Below, one piece after another: positions 1-10,301 of a stretch of 64,000 nucleotides of DNA; the first letter of the stretch is position 1, and each line of letters begins with the position of its first letter. Below the pieces are notes generated by a model, which saw only the letters and a program-made list of their open reading frames with translations, ran no database searches and was not told the DNA's origin. The position numbers and the translations under genes were made by a program. Source of the stretch: Colwellia sp. BRX10-3. GTDB lineage: Bacteria > Pseudomonadota > Gammaproteobacteria > Enterobacterales > Alteromonadaceae. The stretch spans positions 1,054,001 through 1,118,000 of the forward strand of contig NZ_JACGWA010000001.1 of NCBI RefSeq assembly GCF_014077505.1. Reading direction: 5' to 3'.

Positions 1-85
1 TATCTTCAATCTGCAAATAAATATCACCCGCTAAATTTTGGATGTTTTCTTCAATATCACTTGGTAATTTTTTCTGGACAGTCAT
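1..85 (-). CDS. Hypothetical protein, N-terminal fragment
   Basis: Only the first 28 codons lie in the window; the gene runs off the left edge. It starts with ATG at 85 and reads MTVQKKLPSDIEENIQNLAG, followed by a short acidic, helix-like stretch. No signal peptide is visible, so a cytoplasmic protein is likely. The family is not recognisable from so few residues. The downstream SapC-like gene has the same orientation but is separated by about 190 bp with a terminator, so they are separate transcripts. Confidence 0.55.
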   Translation of the reverse strand, partial: MTVQKKLPSDIEENIQNLAGDIYLQIED

Positions 86-228
86 ACGGTATAAATCCCT
101 AACCCTACATCAATTAAACAACGTCAGCTAAAAATCATCCTAGCAGACGTTTAATTTATAATCATCAATTAATCCCCATCAGGCTAAATATTAACCACAA
201 AGATTCAAAAAACTAATTACAAATCGAA

Positions 229-254
229 AAAAAAGGACCTAACGGTCCTTTTTT
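229..254 (-). terminator. Rho-independent terminator of the SapC-like gene
   Basis: An A-run, the stem GGACC/GGTCC around a 4-nt loop and a T-run form a symmetrical hairpin. It lies 20 bp past the stop codon of the SapC-like gene on the minus strand and could work in both directions. Confidence 0.85.
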
Positions 255-274
255 ATCGGTAAATTACATAGCCA

Positions 275-1039
275 CTATTTTTCGGCTTCAGCCGTTACTG
301 GTGTAAAGCGAATAGCGTTAACTTTTGCTGGTGATTCACTTTGATTACGCAATTGTGCTAGACGATTAACTTGACCTACAGAGCCTAACATCGCGTGAAT
401 TGGAATGAATAAACCACGCTTATGGAAATCTAATACTTGCTCGTCACTTAGTGCTTGAATTTTCTTCTCGTCAATATTGTAAAGACCAACAAGCTTCTTA
501 CTTTCACCTGAAGCAAAGTTGACATTAAGTTCAAGCTCTAACAATAAATCGTTATCAACTAACTCTTTAAGGAATTTTTCATTCATCACTTCATTATCGT
601 ATAAGCGACCTAGTGAATCTTGCACACCTTTAAAGAATTCAGTGTCATTGCCTTCGGCGTCAAACAATTCATGTTCTTTATCTTCTCCGACAAACTTGCT
701 ATCTAAATCAACACAAGCAGTCAGGGTTTTTTCTTTTTCAGGATCTAAACCCAGAGAAAATGGTGACATTGAAATACTTTGTGGAACATAAACCGCATTC
801 CAAGAATCTTCTTTGTGATATAAATTTTCACCCGCTTCTAAACCTAGCATTACAACACTGCGGTAGCGCTCTGTGCCTTGATCTTTAACAATGACAATAG
901 GGTAACTTGTTGCTGCTTGAGAATACTCAGGCGCACTGATCGGTGCAATATGTTGAGTAGATACATTTGATAAATCACGTTTCGCGGCGATTTTAATATT
1001 CTGATGAGTTTCTTTTTTAATTGGGGTAATGTTAGCCAT
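275..1039 (-). CDS. SapC family protein
   Basis: 254-residue protein matching the SapC family (PF07277), named after an S-layer-associated protein of Campylobacter. The family is common in Alteromonadales and Caulobacterales, often next to TonB-dependent receptors, tryptophan-halogenase-like proteins or cupins. Family hallmarks seen are the early block YPIVIVKD and R-Y-R-S-V-V-M-L-G-L-E around residues 46-70, the central region with SPFSLGLD, and the late DFHKRGLFIPIHAMLGSV segment followed by NRLAQLRN near 205-235. There is no signal peptide. The usual partner genes are not in this window; the next gene leftwards is cut off. The biochemical role of the family is unknown. The start ATG at 1039 has only a weak ribosome binding site. 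Confidence 0.8.
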   Translation of the reverse strand: MANITPIKKETHQNIKIAAKRDLSNVSTQHIAPISAPEYSQAATSYPIVIVKDQGTERYRSVVMLGLEAGENLYHKEDSWNAVYVPQSISMSPFSLGLDPEKEKTLTACVDLDSKFVGEDKEHELFDAEGNDTEFFKGVQDSLGRLYDNEVMNEKFLKELVDNDLLLELELNVNFASGESKKLVGLYNIDEKKIQALSDEQVLDFHKRGLFIPIHAMLGSVGQVNRLAQLRNQSESPAKVNAIRFTPVTAEAEK

Positions 1040-1234
1040 GAATAGGGTCTCTTTTTACTGCGTCTTTTAATCGTTATCGTTTTCGACACATGTTTTGTTG
1101 TGATAATAGTAATGGAGACACGTATTGATGCTTTCAATGGTATAATTGAAATTATCTTAAGAAAACTTTAATTAAACTTAAGCTGTTTATTAATAATAAT
1201 GAATTAAATACATTTAAAAACAGAAAGTTAACAT

Positions 1235-1546
1235 ATGAAAATTACAAAATATTTTTGTGCAGCGGTGATTATTATTAGTCCAGTTATTTGGGCTTCGCCG
1301 AAAATAACCCTAACCTTTGGTGAATCATCTAATGGTTTTGCTCGGGTAAAAATTAAAAACGAAACATTTGAGCCTTTAGCCTGTTATGTCGCCATTGACG
1401 GACATAAAGTAAAATTTCAGCTACAAGTTAAGTCGACATCACGTTGGATCACCGCTACAGACCAACGTTTTAACTACCAAAACTTTAGTACTTGGTGTGA
1501 TTATCTAGAAGTTCATCCTAAATATAGAGTCTATCAAGTTTACTAG
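1235..1546 (+). CDS. Small secreted protein of unknown function
   Basis: 103 residues. The N-terminus has a typical signal peptide (MKITKYFCAAVIIISPVIWA, cleavage probably after WA-S). The mature part of about 83 residues is basic and beta-rich, with two cysteines (around residues 50 and 89) that could form a periplasmic disulphide. I do not recognise the family. It is divergent from the SapC-like gene and convergent with the lipoprotein operon to its right. The ATG at 1235 is the only sensible start because the signal peptide begins there. Confidence 0.65.
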   Translation: MKITKYFCAAVIIISPVIWASPKITLTFGESSNGFARVKIKNETFEPLACYVAIDGHKVKFQLQVKSTSRWITATDQRFNYQNFSTWCDYLEVHPKYRVYQVY

Positions 1547-1674
1547 ACTTTATTACTGATTTTAACAATCAAAAACGCTTGAAAAATAAGAACTCACTTT
1601 GGTAAAACGGCTAGCATTTCCGGCTTACTTGTAACGACTTCATCTCAGACTAACTTTCCGCTTAATTTAAACAT

Positions 1675-1709
1675 AAAAAAAAGCTCCTGAAATTATTCAG
1701 AAGCTTTTA
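1675..1709 (-). terminator. Terminator of the three-lipoprotein operon
   Basis: Hairpin with a CTGAA/TTCAG stem extended by AAAGCT/AGCTTT and flanked by A- and T-runs. It lies about 75 bp past the stop of the DUF799 gene on the minus strand and also serves as a possible terminator for the small secreted protein from the other side. Confidence 0.75.
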
Positions 1710-1784
1710 TATAGTCGAAAATACTGCTTTATTTGAGCACGTGAATAAAATAAGCCACGGTAAATTGTTTCATTTAAAATAGAT

Positions 1785-2432
1785 TTAGTTTTTCTTCTTT
1801 TCTATTTTATAAGGACCATTAAGTAAACCACGCTTAGGTGAATTAAATGCAGCAGCATTGGCCATTCGAGCAACTAGCGGTGAATTATCAGAAATTTCAC
1901 CTACGATCTGTGACACAACAGCACCGACTAATGCACCCACTAAACCGCCACCACTATTGTTGTTCGGATTATATTGCGCGCTAATCACTGAATCCCATAA
2001 TAGCTCACCCGTTTTAACAGAAACAAGCTTTACGTGACCTTGCACTACGGTTACTGATGACAATACTTGAAATTTTTGTCCCCAATCTTGAATATCAACG
2101 TAAAGTACGGCATCAGCACCAATAACTTCATCAATTTTATCTAATGCAATACCATTCATTTCAGCTGGCGTAGGCAATCCATTTTCTTTTAAAAAAGTAT
2201 CAATCACTGAAACAGGAAAAACATAATAGCCTTTTTCCGCAAGTGGTTGAGATACAGTTGATAAATATGAGTATGGTGCGTTTACTTCCACTGAGCTATT
2301 CATTGGCGGAAGTACTAAAATAGAACGAGGAGCAGCTTGTTGTAAGGCAGTATAATTATATGGTTCAACTGCAGCACAACCAGATAAAATAAGGACTGAT
2401 ACAAGAGCAACTTTAAAAATATTCGTCTTCAT
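1785..2432 (-). CDS. DUF799 (GNA1162-like) lipoprotein
   Basis: 215-residue lipoprotein. The signal peptide ends in the lipobox LSGC with Cys19 as acylation site. The body matches DUF799 (PF05643), the family of Neisseria GNA1162: RSILVLPPMNSSVEV near residue 36, the YSYLSTVSQPLAEKGYYVFPV block, then DAVLYVDIQDWGQKF and a glycine-rich hydrophobic segment GGGLVGALVGAVVSQIV near 160-176. It is the last gene of a three-gene operon after a CsgG-like and a DUF4810 lipoprotein, the same order as in Neisseria, where the trio is thought to form an envelope transport assembly of unknown substrate. Gap to the DUF4810 gene is 10 bp. Confidence 0.88.
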   Translation of the reverse strand: MKTNIFKVALVSVLILSGCAAVEPYNYTALQQAAPRSILVLPPMNSSVEVNAPYSYLSTVSQPLAEKGYYVFPVSVIDTFLKENGLPTPAEMNGIALDKIDEVIGADAVLYVDIQDWGQKFQVLSSVTVVQGHVKLVSVKTGELLWDSVISAQYNPNNNSGGGLVGALVGAVVSQIVGEISDNSPLVARMANAAAFNSPKRGLLNGPYKIEKKKN

Positions 2433-2442
2433 TTTTAACTCC

Positions 2443-2796
2443 TTAGCTGTTAGTTAATGAACGTTTAATTAAGCCATCAATAAATCTTGTAGATTCAGGG
2501 AATAATTCTTTTTCTTTAGTAAGGGATGCTAAAGCAAGTTCTTTATTGCCATTCGCTGCGTACATCAAACCTAGATGCGCATATACACCAGGAGGAATTG
2601 GCTTACCTGCTGCTTCAGCTTTTTCTATATCTGTTTGTAATTGCTCAATTTGAACACTTGGTGGCACTTCGCCTGGTGTATGATGTGTTTTATACACTAA
2701 GTTTTCATATTCTCCCCAATAATACTGAGTGTCATTTGATGCACAGCCAGAAAACAACAAAACGGCAGTACAAATAGTTAAAATTTTATTTTTCAT
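2443..2796 (-). CDS. DUF4810 lipoprotein
   Basis: 117 residues with a lipoprotein signal peptide ending LFSGC (Cys18) followed by Ala-Ser. The mature part starts with the YYWGEYENLVYKTH block typical of DUF4810. Residues about 45-105 look like a single TPR-type helical hairpin (GVYAHLGLMYAANGNKELAL). It is the middle gene of the CsgG-like/DUF4810/DUF799 operon, 12 bp after the CsgG-like gene. Probably an outer-membrane-anchored accessory or assembly factor for the CsgG-like partner. That role is inferred from context. Confidence 0.85.
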   Translation of the reverse strand: MKNKILTICTAVLLFSGCASNDTQYYWGEYENLVYKTHHTPGEVPPSVQIEQLQTDIEKAEAAGKPIPPGVYAHLGLMYAANGNKELALASLTKEKELFPESTRFIDGLIKRSLTNS

Positions 2797-2808
2797 AAGT
2801 CTCTCTTA

Positions 2809-3486
2809 TTATAAAGCGAAATTCAGCGTACCGTTTTCAAGATCTCTAGTCATATTATTAACACTTTCTTTAATAGCAAAATCTAAAACCTTACCGTTAA
2901 GTGTCGCGTCATAACCCGCTTTAGAACCAAAACCGATAACTTGCCTTTCGCTCAGTTGAAATTCACCTGCGCCTTGCGTTGAGTAAATTATTTCAGACGT
3001 CAAAACATCAATAATATTTAATGAAACTTTAGCATAGGCAATTTGACTCTTTCCTGAACCTAATATGCCAAACAACTGCTTATCACCAACAACTTTGCGA
3101 CCAAATTCAGTAACTCCACCACTTATAACGTAACGAGCACCTTTAATTTCTTGTTTAATACCTAATAACGCTGCTTCTTTTTGTAAATTAGCTAAGTTTT
3201 CTCTATCAACCACCTTGAAGCGATTAGTTTGTTGCAAATGGGTATTAAGAATTGTTTTACCTTGATTGCCCAGCTTATCTATATTCGATGAGAACAAGCC
3301 CTGCATGTAATTTGAACGATTATTAAATTCACCTAATACAAGTGTTGATTTTGGACCGTTGTAAACGGTTTTATTAGTTTCTACGGGGACAATAGTAACT
3401 TTTTGGTGGGATTCTGTCGCACAGCCTGAAATTAATGCTGCCATCACTAAAAATAGGCTAAACGACTTTATTTTGATTGATTCCAT
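2809..3486 (-). CDS. CsgG family lipoprotein
   Basis: 225 residues, signal peptide with lipobox ISGC (Cys22). The body matches the CsgG/curli assembly family (PF03783): STLVLGEFNNRSN near 50-60, RFKVVDRENLANLQKEAAL near 93-110, ARYVISGGVTEF near 122-133, and the C-terminal FAIKESVNNMTRDLENG helix. In E. coli CsgG forms a nonameric outer-membrane secretion channel for curli subunits. Paralogues like this one, in operons with DUF4810 and DUF799 lipoproteins, have unknown cargo. No csgA, csgB, csgE or csgF lies next to it. First gene of the operon; a good start at 3486 is preceded by the ribosome binding site AGGAGT. Confidence 0.87.
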   Translation of the reverse strand: MESIKIKSFSLFLVMAALISGCATESHQKVTIVPVETNKTVYNGPKSTLVLGEFNNRSNYMQGLFSSNIDKLGNQGKTILNTHLQQTNRFKVVDRENLANLQKEAALLGIKQEIKGARYVISGGVTEFGRKVVGDKQLFGILGSGKSQIAYAKVSLNIIDVLTSEIIYSTQGAGEFQLSERQVIGFGSKAGYDATLNGKVLDFAIKESVNNMTRDLENGTLNFAL

Positions 3487-3611
3487 AATGATTTACTCCT
3501 TTAAAAAGAAGTATTATGTATCAACTTTTGTATTATATAAAGTGAATCCTTAAAAATTATCAATGCTTTACAATAGTGTGAATTTACTTTTTCGACGTAA
3601 TTTAAGTATAG

Positions 3612-3875
3612 CTTTTTTCATATTTCGAACCTTGTTATTGCCAAACAACCGCTGACGTTATTGTTGAAGAGTTAAACCAATGTGACTTTATTATTAAAAA
3701 AGAAAAAATCGCTATATTTGCTGAAAGTTTTGGCGATAGTAGTATCGACTTATTAGTTTGGTTCTGGATATATTACCTAGGAGAAACCGGCTTTATGAAA
3801 GCTCGGCATGAAGCGATAATAAAAATTAAATAGTCGTTAGAACAAGCTGATTATATTAATACCATTTCCGATTAG
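3612..3875 (+). pseudogene. Remnant of an MscS-type mechanosensitive channel gene
   Basis: The open stretch after a TAG at 3609 has no usable start and translates to a piece resembling only the cytoplasmic C-terminus of MscS-family channels. Visible are an IVEEL segment, then the family signature FAESFGDSSIDLLVWFWI, then GFMKARHEAIIKIK, ended by a TAG at 3831. Reading through that stop in the same frame gives SLEQADYINTISD, which resembles the usual last residues (K-A-L-D-x-A-x-I-x-I-P). The pore-forming N-terminal part is missing. This is a truncated gene with at least one later nonsense mutation. Confidence 0.7.
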
Positions 3876-4107
3876 AACACTGGACATTAGTGCTAAGGGC
3901 GGCGAAAAATCAAATACTATGCTCAGTAAAAAATAATGAAGAAAAAAGCAACAATAAAGCGACTAACGATTGTAGCTCTGACCTCTCAACAGATAACAAT
4001 ACTACAAGCAAAAGCGCTTAATTGCGCCATACTCTATTGAAGATGCAATAACGCTTAAGATAATATTTTTTAAGCACAATAAGCTAATAGCCAAAAAGGA
4101 ATACACA

Positions 4108-4257
4108 ATGAAAGCTAAAACATACTATGCAAACATAAAATCAATATTAACGGTATTGTTACTCGGCAGTGCCTTAGGTGCTTGCGCCACAATAGAAGGC
4201 GCAGGGAAAGATATCGAAAGTGCAGGTGAAGCCGTTCAAGATGCTGCTGATGGCTAA
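4108..4257 (+). CDS. Entericidin-like small lipoprotein
   Basis: 49 residues starting with ATG at 4108 behind AAAAAGGA. A signal peptide with lipobox LGAC (Cys25) is followed by ATIEGAGKDIESAGEAVQDAADG. That ending is the pattern of the entericidin EcnA/EcnB family: a very short acylated peptide with an amphipathic helix rich in Gly, Ala and Asp/Glu. In enterobacteria the pair acts as a bacteriolytic lipoprotein/antidote. Single copies in marine bacteria are annotated only by similarity. The gene stands alone between the MscS remnant and katG. Confidence 0.8.
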   Translation: MKAKTYYANIKSILTVLLLGSALGACATIEGAGKDIESAGEAVQDAADG

Positions 4258-4454
4258 AGTTAAACTGAACACCACGACTTAACTGATATTAAAGTGGCAC
4301 TTAACAACTGGCGCTTTCAGTTATTTTAAGTTTATAAGTATCAGGTTTATCTGAAACTTTCACCCTCTATACAGGTCTACTTGATTAGGTCTTTCAACAA
4401 TAGCTTTTGTAGCTGTGTGATCGTGTTGAGTCACTTTACCGAACCGCTCTATGA

Positions 4455-6665
<2,211 letters not shown>

Positions 6666-7063
6666 TTTTTCTAATATCTTAGCCTAATATATCCCTGTGT
6701 CGACGGTAATTCGGCGCAAGGATATTTACCCTTTCTAAGAGTAGTTATAGTTCAGATTACTGTGTCTATGTTCGATTAAAAAATGCTGAGTTGACCGTTT
6801 CATTATATCAATGGGTACCATACTCAATGAGCCTAAAGCATTTTTCTTTCCGTACGTTGGCAACATATTTTCTGTTAATCAGAATATAACAAGTGACATT
6901 CGCTCGATAAAGTTCTGAACACGGTAGCCTATTTTCAAAACAAGAACTGTTTCAACATTAATAAATAAAAGTAAAAAAGGCCCAAATAGGCCCAAATAGG
7001 CCTTTTAAAATTTTAGCTTTTATGAAGATATTTCTTCAGTTTTTTACTCATTTAAGCAATGAA
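6666..7063. other. Non-coding interval between katG and the lipoprotein gene
   Basis: About 400 bp without a convincing gene. It holds a weak inverted repeat just after katG (ATATCC at 6689 against GGATAT ending 6725). There is also a wider pair, AAAAATGCT near 6779-6787 against AGCATTTTT at 6837-6845, enclosing about 50 bp. A terminator for the convergent lipoprotein gene lies at 6973-7006. Nothing else was recognised. Confidence 0.5.
6973..7006 (-). terminator. Terminator with a duplicated 10-bp unit
   Basis: The run AAAAAAGG is followed by CCCAAATAGG twice in tandem, then CCTTTT. GGCC at either end can pair with two alternative partners, so the terminator has two registers. It lies 58 bp past the stop of the lipoprotein gene at 7064 and would serve that minus-strand operon. 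Confidence 0.7.
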
Positions 7064-7588
7064 CTACTTAGCGTTCGTTGTTAGTTTTTTAGATAAGTTT
7101 TCAATCACATCAGCGGCATTATAGCTCGACTCGTTAGTCATAACGCCTTTGCCCATGCGAATTTCTAAAATACTGTGCACTTCTTTGCGACTACTAGCAT
7201 TACTAAATGAAACGCCAACTTCATTCATAGGGCGGTGATGAGTTTCACAGGTTAATAAACCACAACGACGTTCAACACGCTGCTGGTGTGATAAACCTAT
7301 CGCTGAAGCTGGCTCTACTTTTTCAGACTCAACAAAGGTCTCTTTACTGGTGATAACAAACCAATCAAAGCCTTGATCTTGGGTGAGTTCAGCAGATCTT
7401 AATAAAGCATAATCTGCGGCGTCGGCAACACTAGTTGAGACACTTTTAAACTGCACACGAAACCTGTCGTTAGTAATTTTTTGCTCACTATAGCCGACTG
7501 AACCTTTATTCGCGGGGCGATAATCAGGTTTAGAAGTACAAGCTGTAACTAATAAAGTCATTAATATAAAAGTAATAAGTGTTTTCAT
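7064..7588 (-). CDS. CC0125/CC1285-type lipoprotein
   Basis: 174 residues. The signal peptide has lipobox VTAC (Cys17). The core GYSEQKITNDRFRVQFKSVS, the ADYALLRSAELTQDQGFDWFVI helix and the C-terminal ILEIRMGKG strand fit the CC0125/CC1285 lipoprotein family of unknown function. A Cys-x4-Cys pair lies near residues 110-120 (RRCGLLTCE). It is the third gene of the sigma/anti-sigma operon, starting 8 bp after the anti-sigma stop. It may therefore be part of the signal input or output of that envelope regulator. That link is inference from position. Confidence 0.75.
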   Translation of the reverse strand: MKTLITFILMTLLVTACTSKPDYRPANKGSVGYSEQKITNDRFRVQFKSVSTSVADAADYALLRSAELTQDQGFDWFVITSKETFVESEKVEPASAIGLSHQQRVERRCGLLTCETHHRPMNEVGVSFSNASSRKEVHSILEIRMGKGVMTNESSYNAADVIENLSKKLTTNAK

Positions 7589-7596
7589 TTTTCACC

Positions 7597-8352
7597 TCAG
7601 TTATTTTTAGTTGTTTGCCAATTATTCGTAATAGCTCGTTGTTCTTGAGCTCTATCCATAGCAGGTCCTTTGATCATATCGTCAATAACGCTATCAAGTT
7701 GAGCATTGTTGGACGCCGTACGATAATCTTGCAAATTTTCTGTCAAGTTTACTTTTTCTGTGAGCTTAAGCTGCCATTGCTTGTTTTCTTTACAGGCAAT
7801 ATTAACGCTAGTTTTTTGCTCGTTTGCGTGTTGAAACTGACGACAGTAATCGCCTGCATGGTTGGTAAAACTTAAATTTGCCGTTATTGCATCGCCTTGT
7901 GTTGTTATTGACATTTCACCGCTCGGCATCTGATCTAAGGCTTGCGCTACCCCTGCGGTAATTACTGACGATTGTTGCTGTGATTGCATTAGAGTTACGG
8001 TACCAACACCAAATAGCATGGCAACGCCGGCCGCTAAAGCATAATGTTTTTTTATGCTTTTATTGATACTTTTCCAATGTGATAAACTAACAACATTTTC
8101 CCCTGTTACTGAAGGTTCATCATGCGCTATTTTTTTATCAATTTTTTTAGCTAGTTGCAACAAATCATCAGCAACAGGTGTTGTATCCATAATGGCCGCA
8201 TTTTCTACCACCCAGTGATCTACCTGTGCTAATTCAGCTAAACGCATCACTAAATCGTCATCGGTTTCCAGCGCACAGCGTACTGCTTCCATCATCTCTT
8301 CGCTAAGTTCAGCATCTAAAAAAGCACTTAACATTTCATCGCTTATTTTCAT
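7597..8352 (-). CDS. Anti-sigma factor, single-pass inner membrane
   Basis: 251 residues. The N-terminal 50 residues (SDEMLSAFLDAELSEEMMEAVRCALETDDDL) have the RseA/zinc-less anti-sigma form that binds ECF sigma factors. Residues about 110-128 (YALAAGVAMLFGVGTVTLM) form one transmembrane segment, so the C-terminal part lies in the periplasm. That part contains two Cys (around 170 and 187) that could form a disulphide sensor. The start overlaps the sigma stop by 4 bp, indicating translational coupling. Function is assigned from the family-like N-terminus plus the neighbour; the periplasmic domain is not recognised. Confidence 0.85.
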   Translation of the reverse strand: MKISDEMLSAFLDAELSEEMMEAVRCALETDDDLVMRLAELAQVDHWVVENAAIMDTTPVADDLLQLAKKIDKKIAHDEPSVTGENVVSLSHWKSINKSIKKHYALAAGVAMLFGVGTVTLMQSQQQSSVITAGVAQALDQMPSGEMSITTQGDAITANLSFTNHAGDYCRQFQHANEQKTSVNIACKENKQWQLKLTEKVNLTENLQDYRTASNNAQLDSVIDDMIKGPAMDRAQEQRAITNNWQTTKNN

Positions 8353-8840
8353 GCGTCTACTCCTACTCGATAAGGTTTCATCATATCCACTAATGCGGCA
8401 CGCGCTCGCGATAACCGACTCATCACAGTACCAACCGGGATTTCCATTGATGCTGCCACCTCTTTATATGACATACCTTGTACCGCTACTAAGGATAAAA
8501 TAGCACGCTGATCGTCAGGTAAAGTATTCATCGCTACATTAACATGGCCTAGCATTTCTTTGCTGTCGAATACTTGCTGTTCATCCATGCTTTGTGATTC
8601 TTGTAATTCAGGCTTAAGCACAGCATTTTGCCTAACTTTACGAGCACGGTATTCATCAATCCATACATTACGACAAACTTTAAATGCCCATTTAGTGACA
8701 TCAACTTCAGCAGGCACGCCTTTTGTTAGTATTTTTTCCAACGTAGTTTGCACTAAATCGTCTGCATCAGCAGCATTCCCCGTTAATGAGTAGGCAAAGC
8801 GTCTTAGCATTGGTAGTATGTTTTCAATGGTTTTATGCAT
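8349..8840 (-). CDS. ECF RNA polymerase sigma factor
   Basis: 163 residues, normal for a group-IV (ECF) sigma factor. Region 2 is residues about 10-75 (LRRFAYSLTGNAADADDLVQTTLEKIL, then WAFKVCRNVWIDEYRARK, the -10 recognition part). Region 4 is about 105-155 (LPDDQRAILSLVAVQGMSYKEVAASMEIPVGTVMSRLSRARAAL, helix-turn-helix for the -35). It heads an operon with the anti-sigma factor and a lipoprotein and is divergent from the subtilase gene across 120 bp. Autoregulation from that intergenic space is likely, and the facing subtilase may be a target. Ribosome binding site AAGAGGAG precedes ATG 8840. Confidence 0.93.
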   Translation of the reverse strand: MHKTIENILPMLRRFAYSLTGNAADADDLVQTTLEKILTKGVPAEVDVTKWAFKVCRNVWIDEYRARKVRQNAVLKPELQESQSMDEQQVFDSKEMLGHVNVAMNTLPDDQRAILSLVAVQGMSYKEVAASMEIPVGTVMSRLSRARAALVDMMKPYRVGVDA

Positions 8841-8960
8841 GTTTTTACTCCTCTTACTTAAGAAGACGTGTGTAAAAGTTTTTTATTCCATAAAAGGAAA
8901 TATATTTTCAGTTGAAACGTTTTATTAACACCACACTTATTTTTGAGGTTCAAGATTAAC

Positions 8961-10301
8961 ATGAAAACCTTAGCCATTACCGCCATATTTCTTACTGCTT
9001 TTAGTACATTTATCCCTGCACAACAATTGTCTACAGGTAATGTTATTGGACAAGTTAGTGCTATAGAGCGCACAGCAAACGATATTACCCGGCCATTTGA
9101 TAGGCCGCCAGTATTAGCACCTTTTGCGCTAAGTGCTTTACCCGACATTGATAAAGTCTTTACAGAGCCTCTTAATGCTTTGCCAGCCACATTAGCAATA
9201 ACAACCACCGCAGGTAAAAGCCTTTGGTTTGATGTTGAAGTAGAAGATGGTTGGCGGGCTGTTCAAGGACAATGGCTACTTTTAGCTGACGATATAAGCA
9301 AAAAGCGCCTAATTGAACATGGTGCACAAATTATTTCAGAATCTCGATATACTGGGTTGGGCCTGGCATTGCTGCGCTTTAGCGTGCCCGCCACCTTAGA
9401 CTCTAAACAAGCGCTAAGTAATATCCTCTCAGACCAAGCAGCGCTTAGTTTAGCGAGAAACCATATTTATCAAGTACAAAATCAAGCGAGCCTACCTGCA
9501 GTAAACCTAGCCAACAAGAGTATTAAATCACTAATGAACACTCTTCCAGCATGTGATTTCGACGTAAAGGTTGGCATAGTTGATAGTGCTATTGACACAA
9601 AACATAGCGCCTTTAAAAGCGCTGATATTACTGCAAAATCCTTTTTACCTAATGACTTAAATGCATCAGTGCAACACGGTACCGTAATCGCCAGTTTATT
9701 GGTGGGGGAAAGTAAACAATTAGCACCACTTTTGCCGAGAGGTAAAGTATATTCCGCGCAAGTATTTTATCAACAATCAGATTACGCCCAGGGCGCGACG
9801 TTATCGGCCATAATCTCTGGCATAAATTGGCTGCTTGAGCAAAATGTGCCTGTGATTAATATGAGTTTGGCTGGGCCTGACAATCAAATTTTGCATAGTG
9901 TACTCAACGCCGCTATCGCAAAAGGCGCCATAGTAATTGCCGCTGCAGGCAATGAAGGTCCTGCGGCTCCGCCTATGTACCCCGCTGCTTATCAAGATGT
10001 TATTGCGGTTAGTGCAATAGACAAAAACCAGCAAGCTTATCGTTGGTCAAATCGGGGGGATTATGTTGATTACTCGGCATTAGGCGTTAATGTATTAACC
10101 GCCAAAAGCGGCCAACGTATTGGTCGGGAGTCTGGTACATCAATAGCCGCACCACAGGTTACAGCCGCGATAGCCTGTTTAACCGCAACGTATGGTAAAG
10201 ATAAGAAAAAAATATTAGATAAGCTAAATGTATTAGCCGTAGATTTGGGCCCTAAAGGCAAGGACCCTATTTACGGTATGGGCGCGATATTACGCCGCTA
10301 A
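8961..10301 (+). CDS. Secreted subtilisin-like serine peptidase (S8)
   Basis: 446 residues from ATG 8961. A TTG 18 bp upstream in the same frame is possible, but the signal peptide (MKTLAITAIFLTAFSTFIPA) and the GAGG at 8945 favour the ATG. The catalytic triad is in S8 order: Asp208 in VGIVDSAID, His239 in QHGTVIASLL, Ser394 in GTSIAAPQVTAA. The oxyanion Asn lies in AAAGNEGPAAP. Residues about 25-190 are an N-terminal extension that is probably a propeptide or inhibitor domain. There is no C-terminal sorting domain, so it is periplasmic or secreted. It is divergent from the ECF sigma operon and convergent with the barrel gene, whose stop overlaps this stop by 4 bp. Confidence 0.92.
   Translation: MKTLAITAIFLTAFSTFIPAQQLSTGNVIGQVSAIERTANDITRPFDRPPVLAPFALSALPDIDKVFTEPLNALPATLAITTTAGKSLWFDVEVEDGWRAVQGQWLLLADDISKKRLIEHGAQIISESRYTGLGLALLRFSVPATLDSKQALSNILSDQAALSLARNHIYQVQNQASLPAVNLANKSIKSLMNTLPACDFDVKVGIVDSAIDTKHSAFKSADITAKSFLPNDLNASVQHGTVIASLLVGESKQLAPLLPRGKVYSAQVFYQQSDYAQGATLSAIISGINWLLEQNVPVINMSLAGPDNQILHSVLNAAIAKGAIVIAAAGNEGPAAPPMYPAAYQDVIAVSAIDKNQQAYRWSNRGDYVDYSALGVNVLTAKSGQRIGRESGTSIAAPQVTAAIACLTATYGKDKKKILDKLNVLAVDLGPKGKDPIYGMGAILRR

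Noticed and set aside
3941-4042. Short ATG open frame beginning MKKKATIKRL
   Set aside because: About 34 codons, no ribosome binding site, no family features; lies in degraded DNA after the MscS remnant.
8881-8960. ECF-type promoter with GAAAC at 8914-8918 between sigma and subtilase genes
   Set aside because: GAAACGTTT is suggestive of an ECF -35, but a matching -10 at the right spacing was not clear on either strand.
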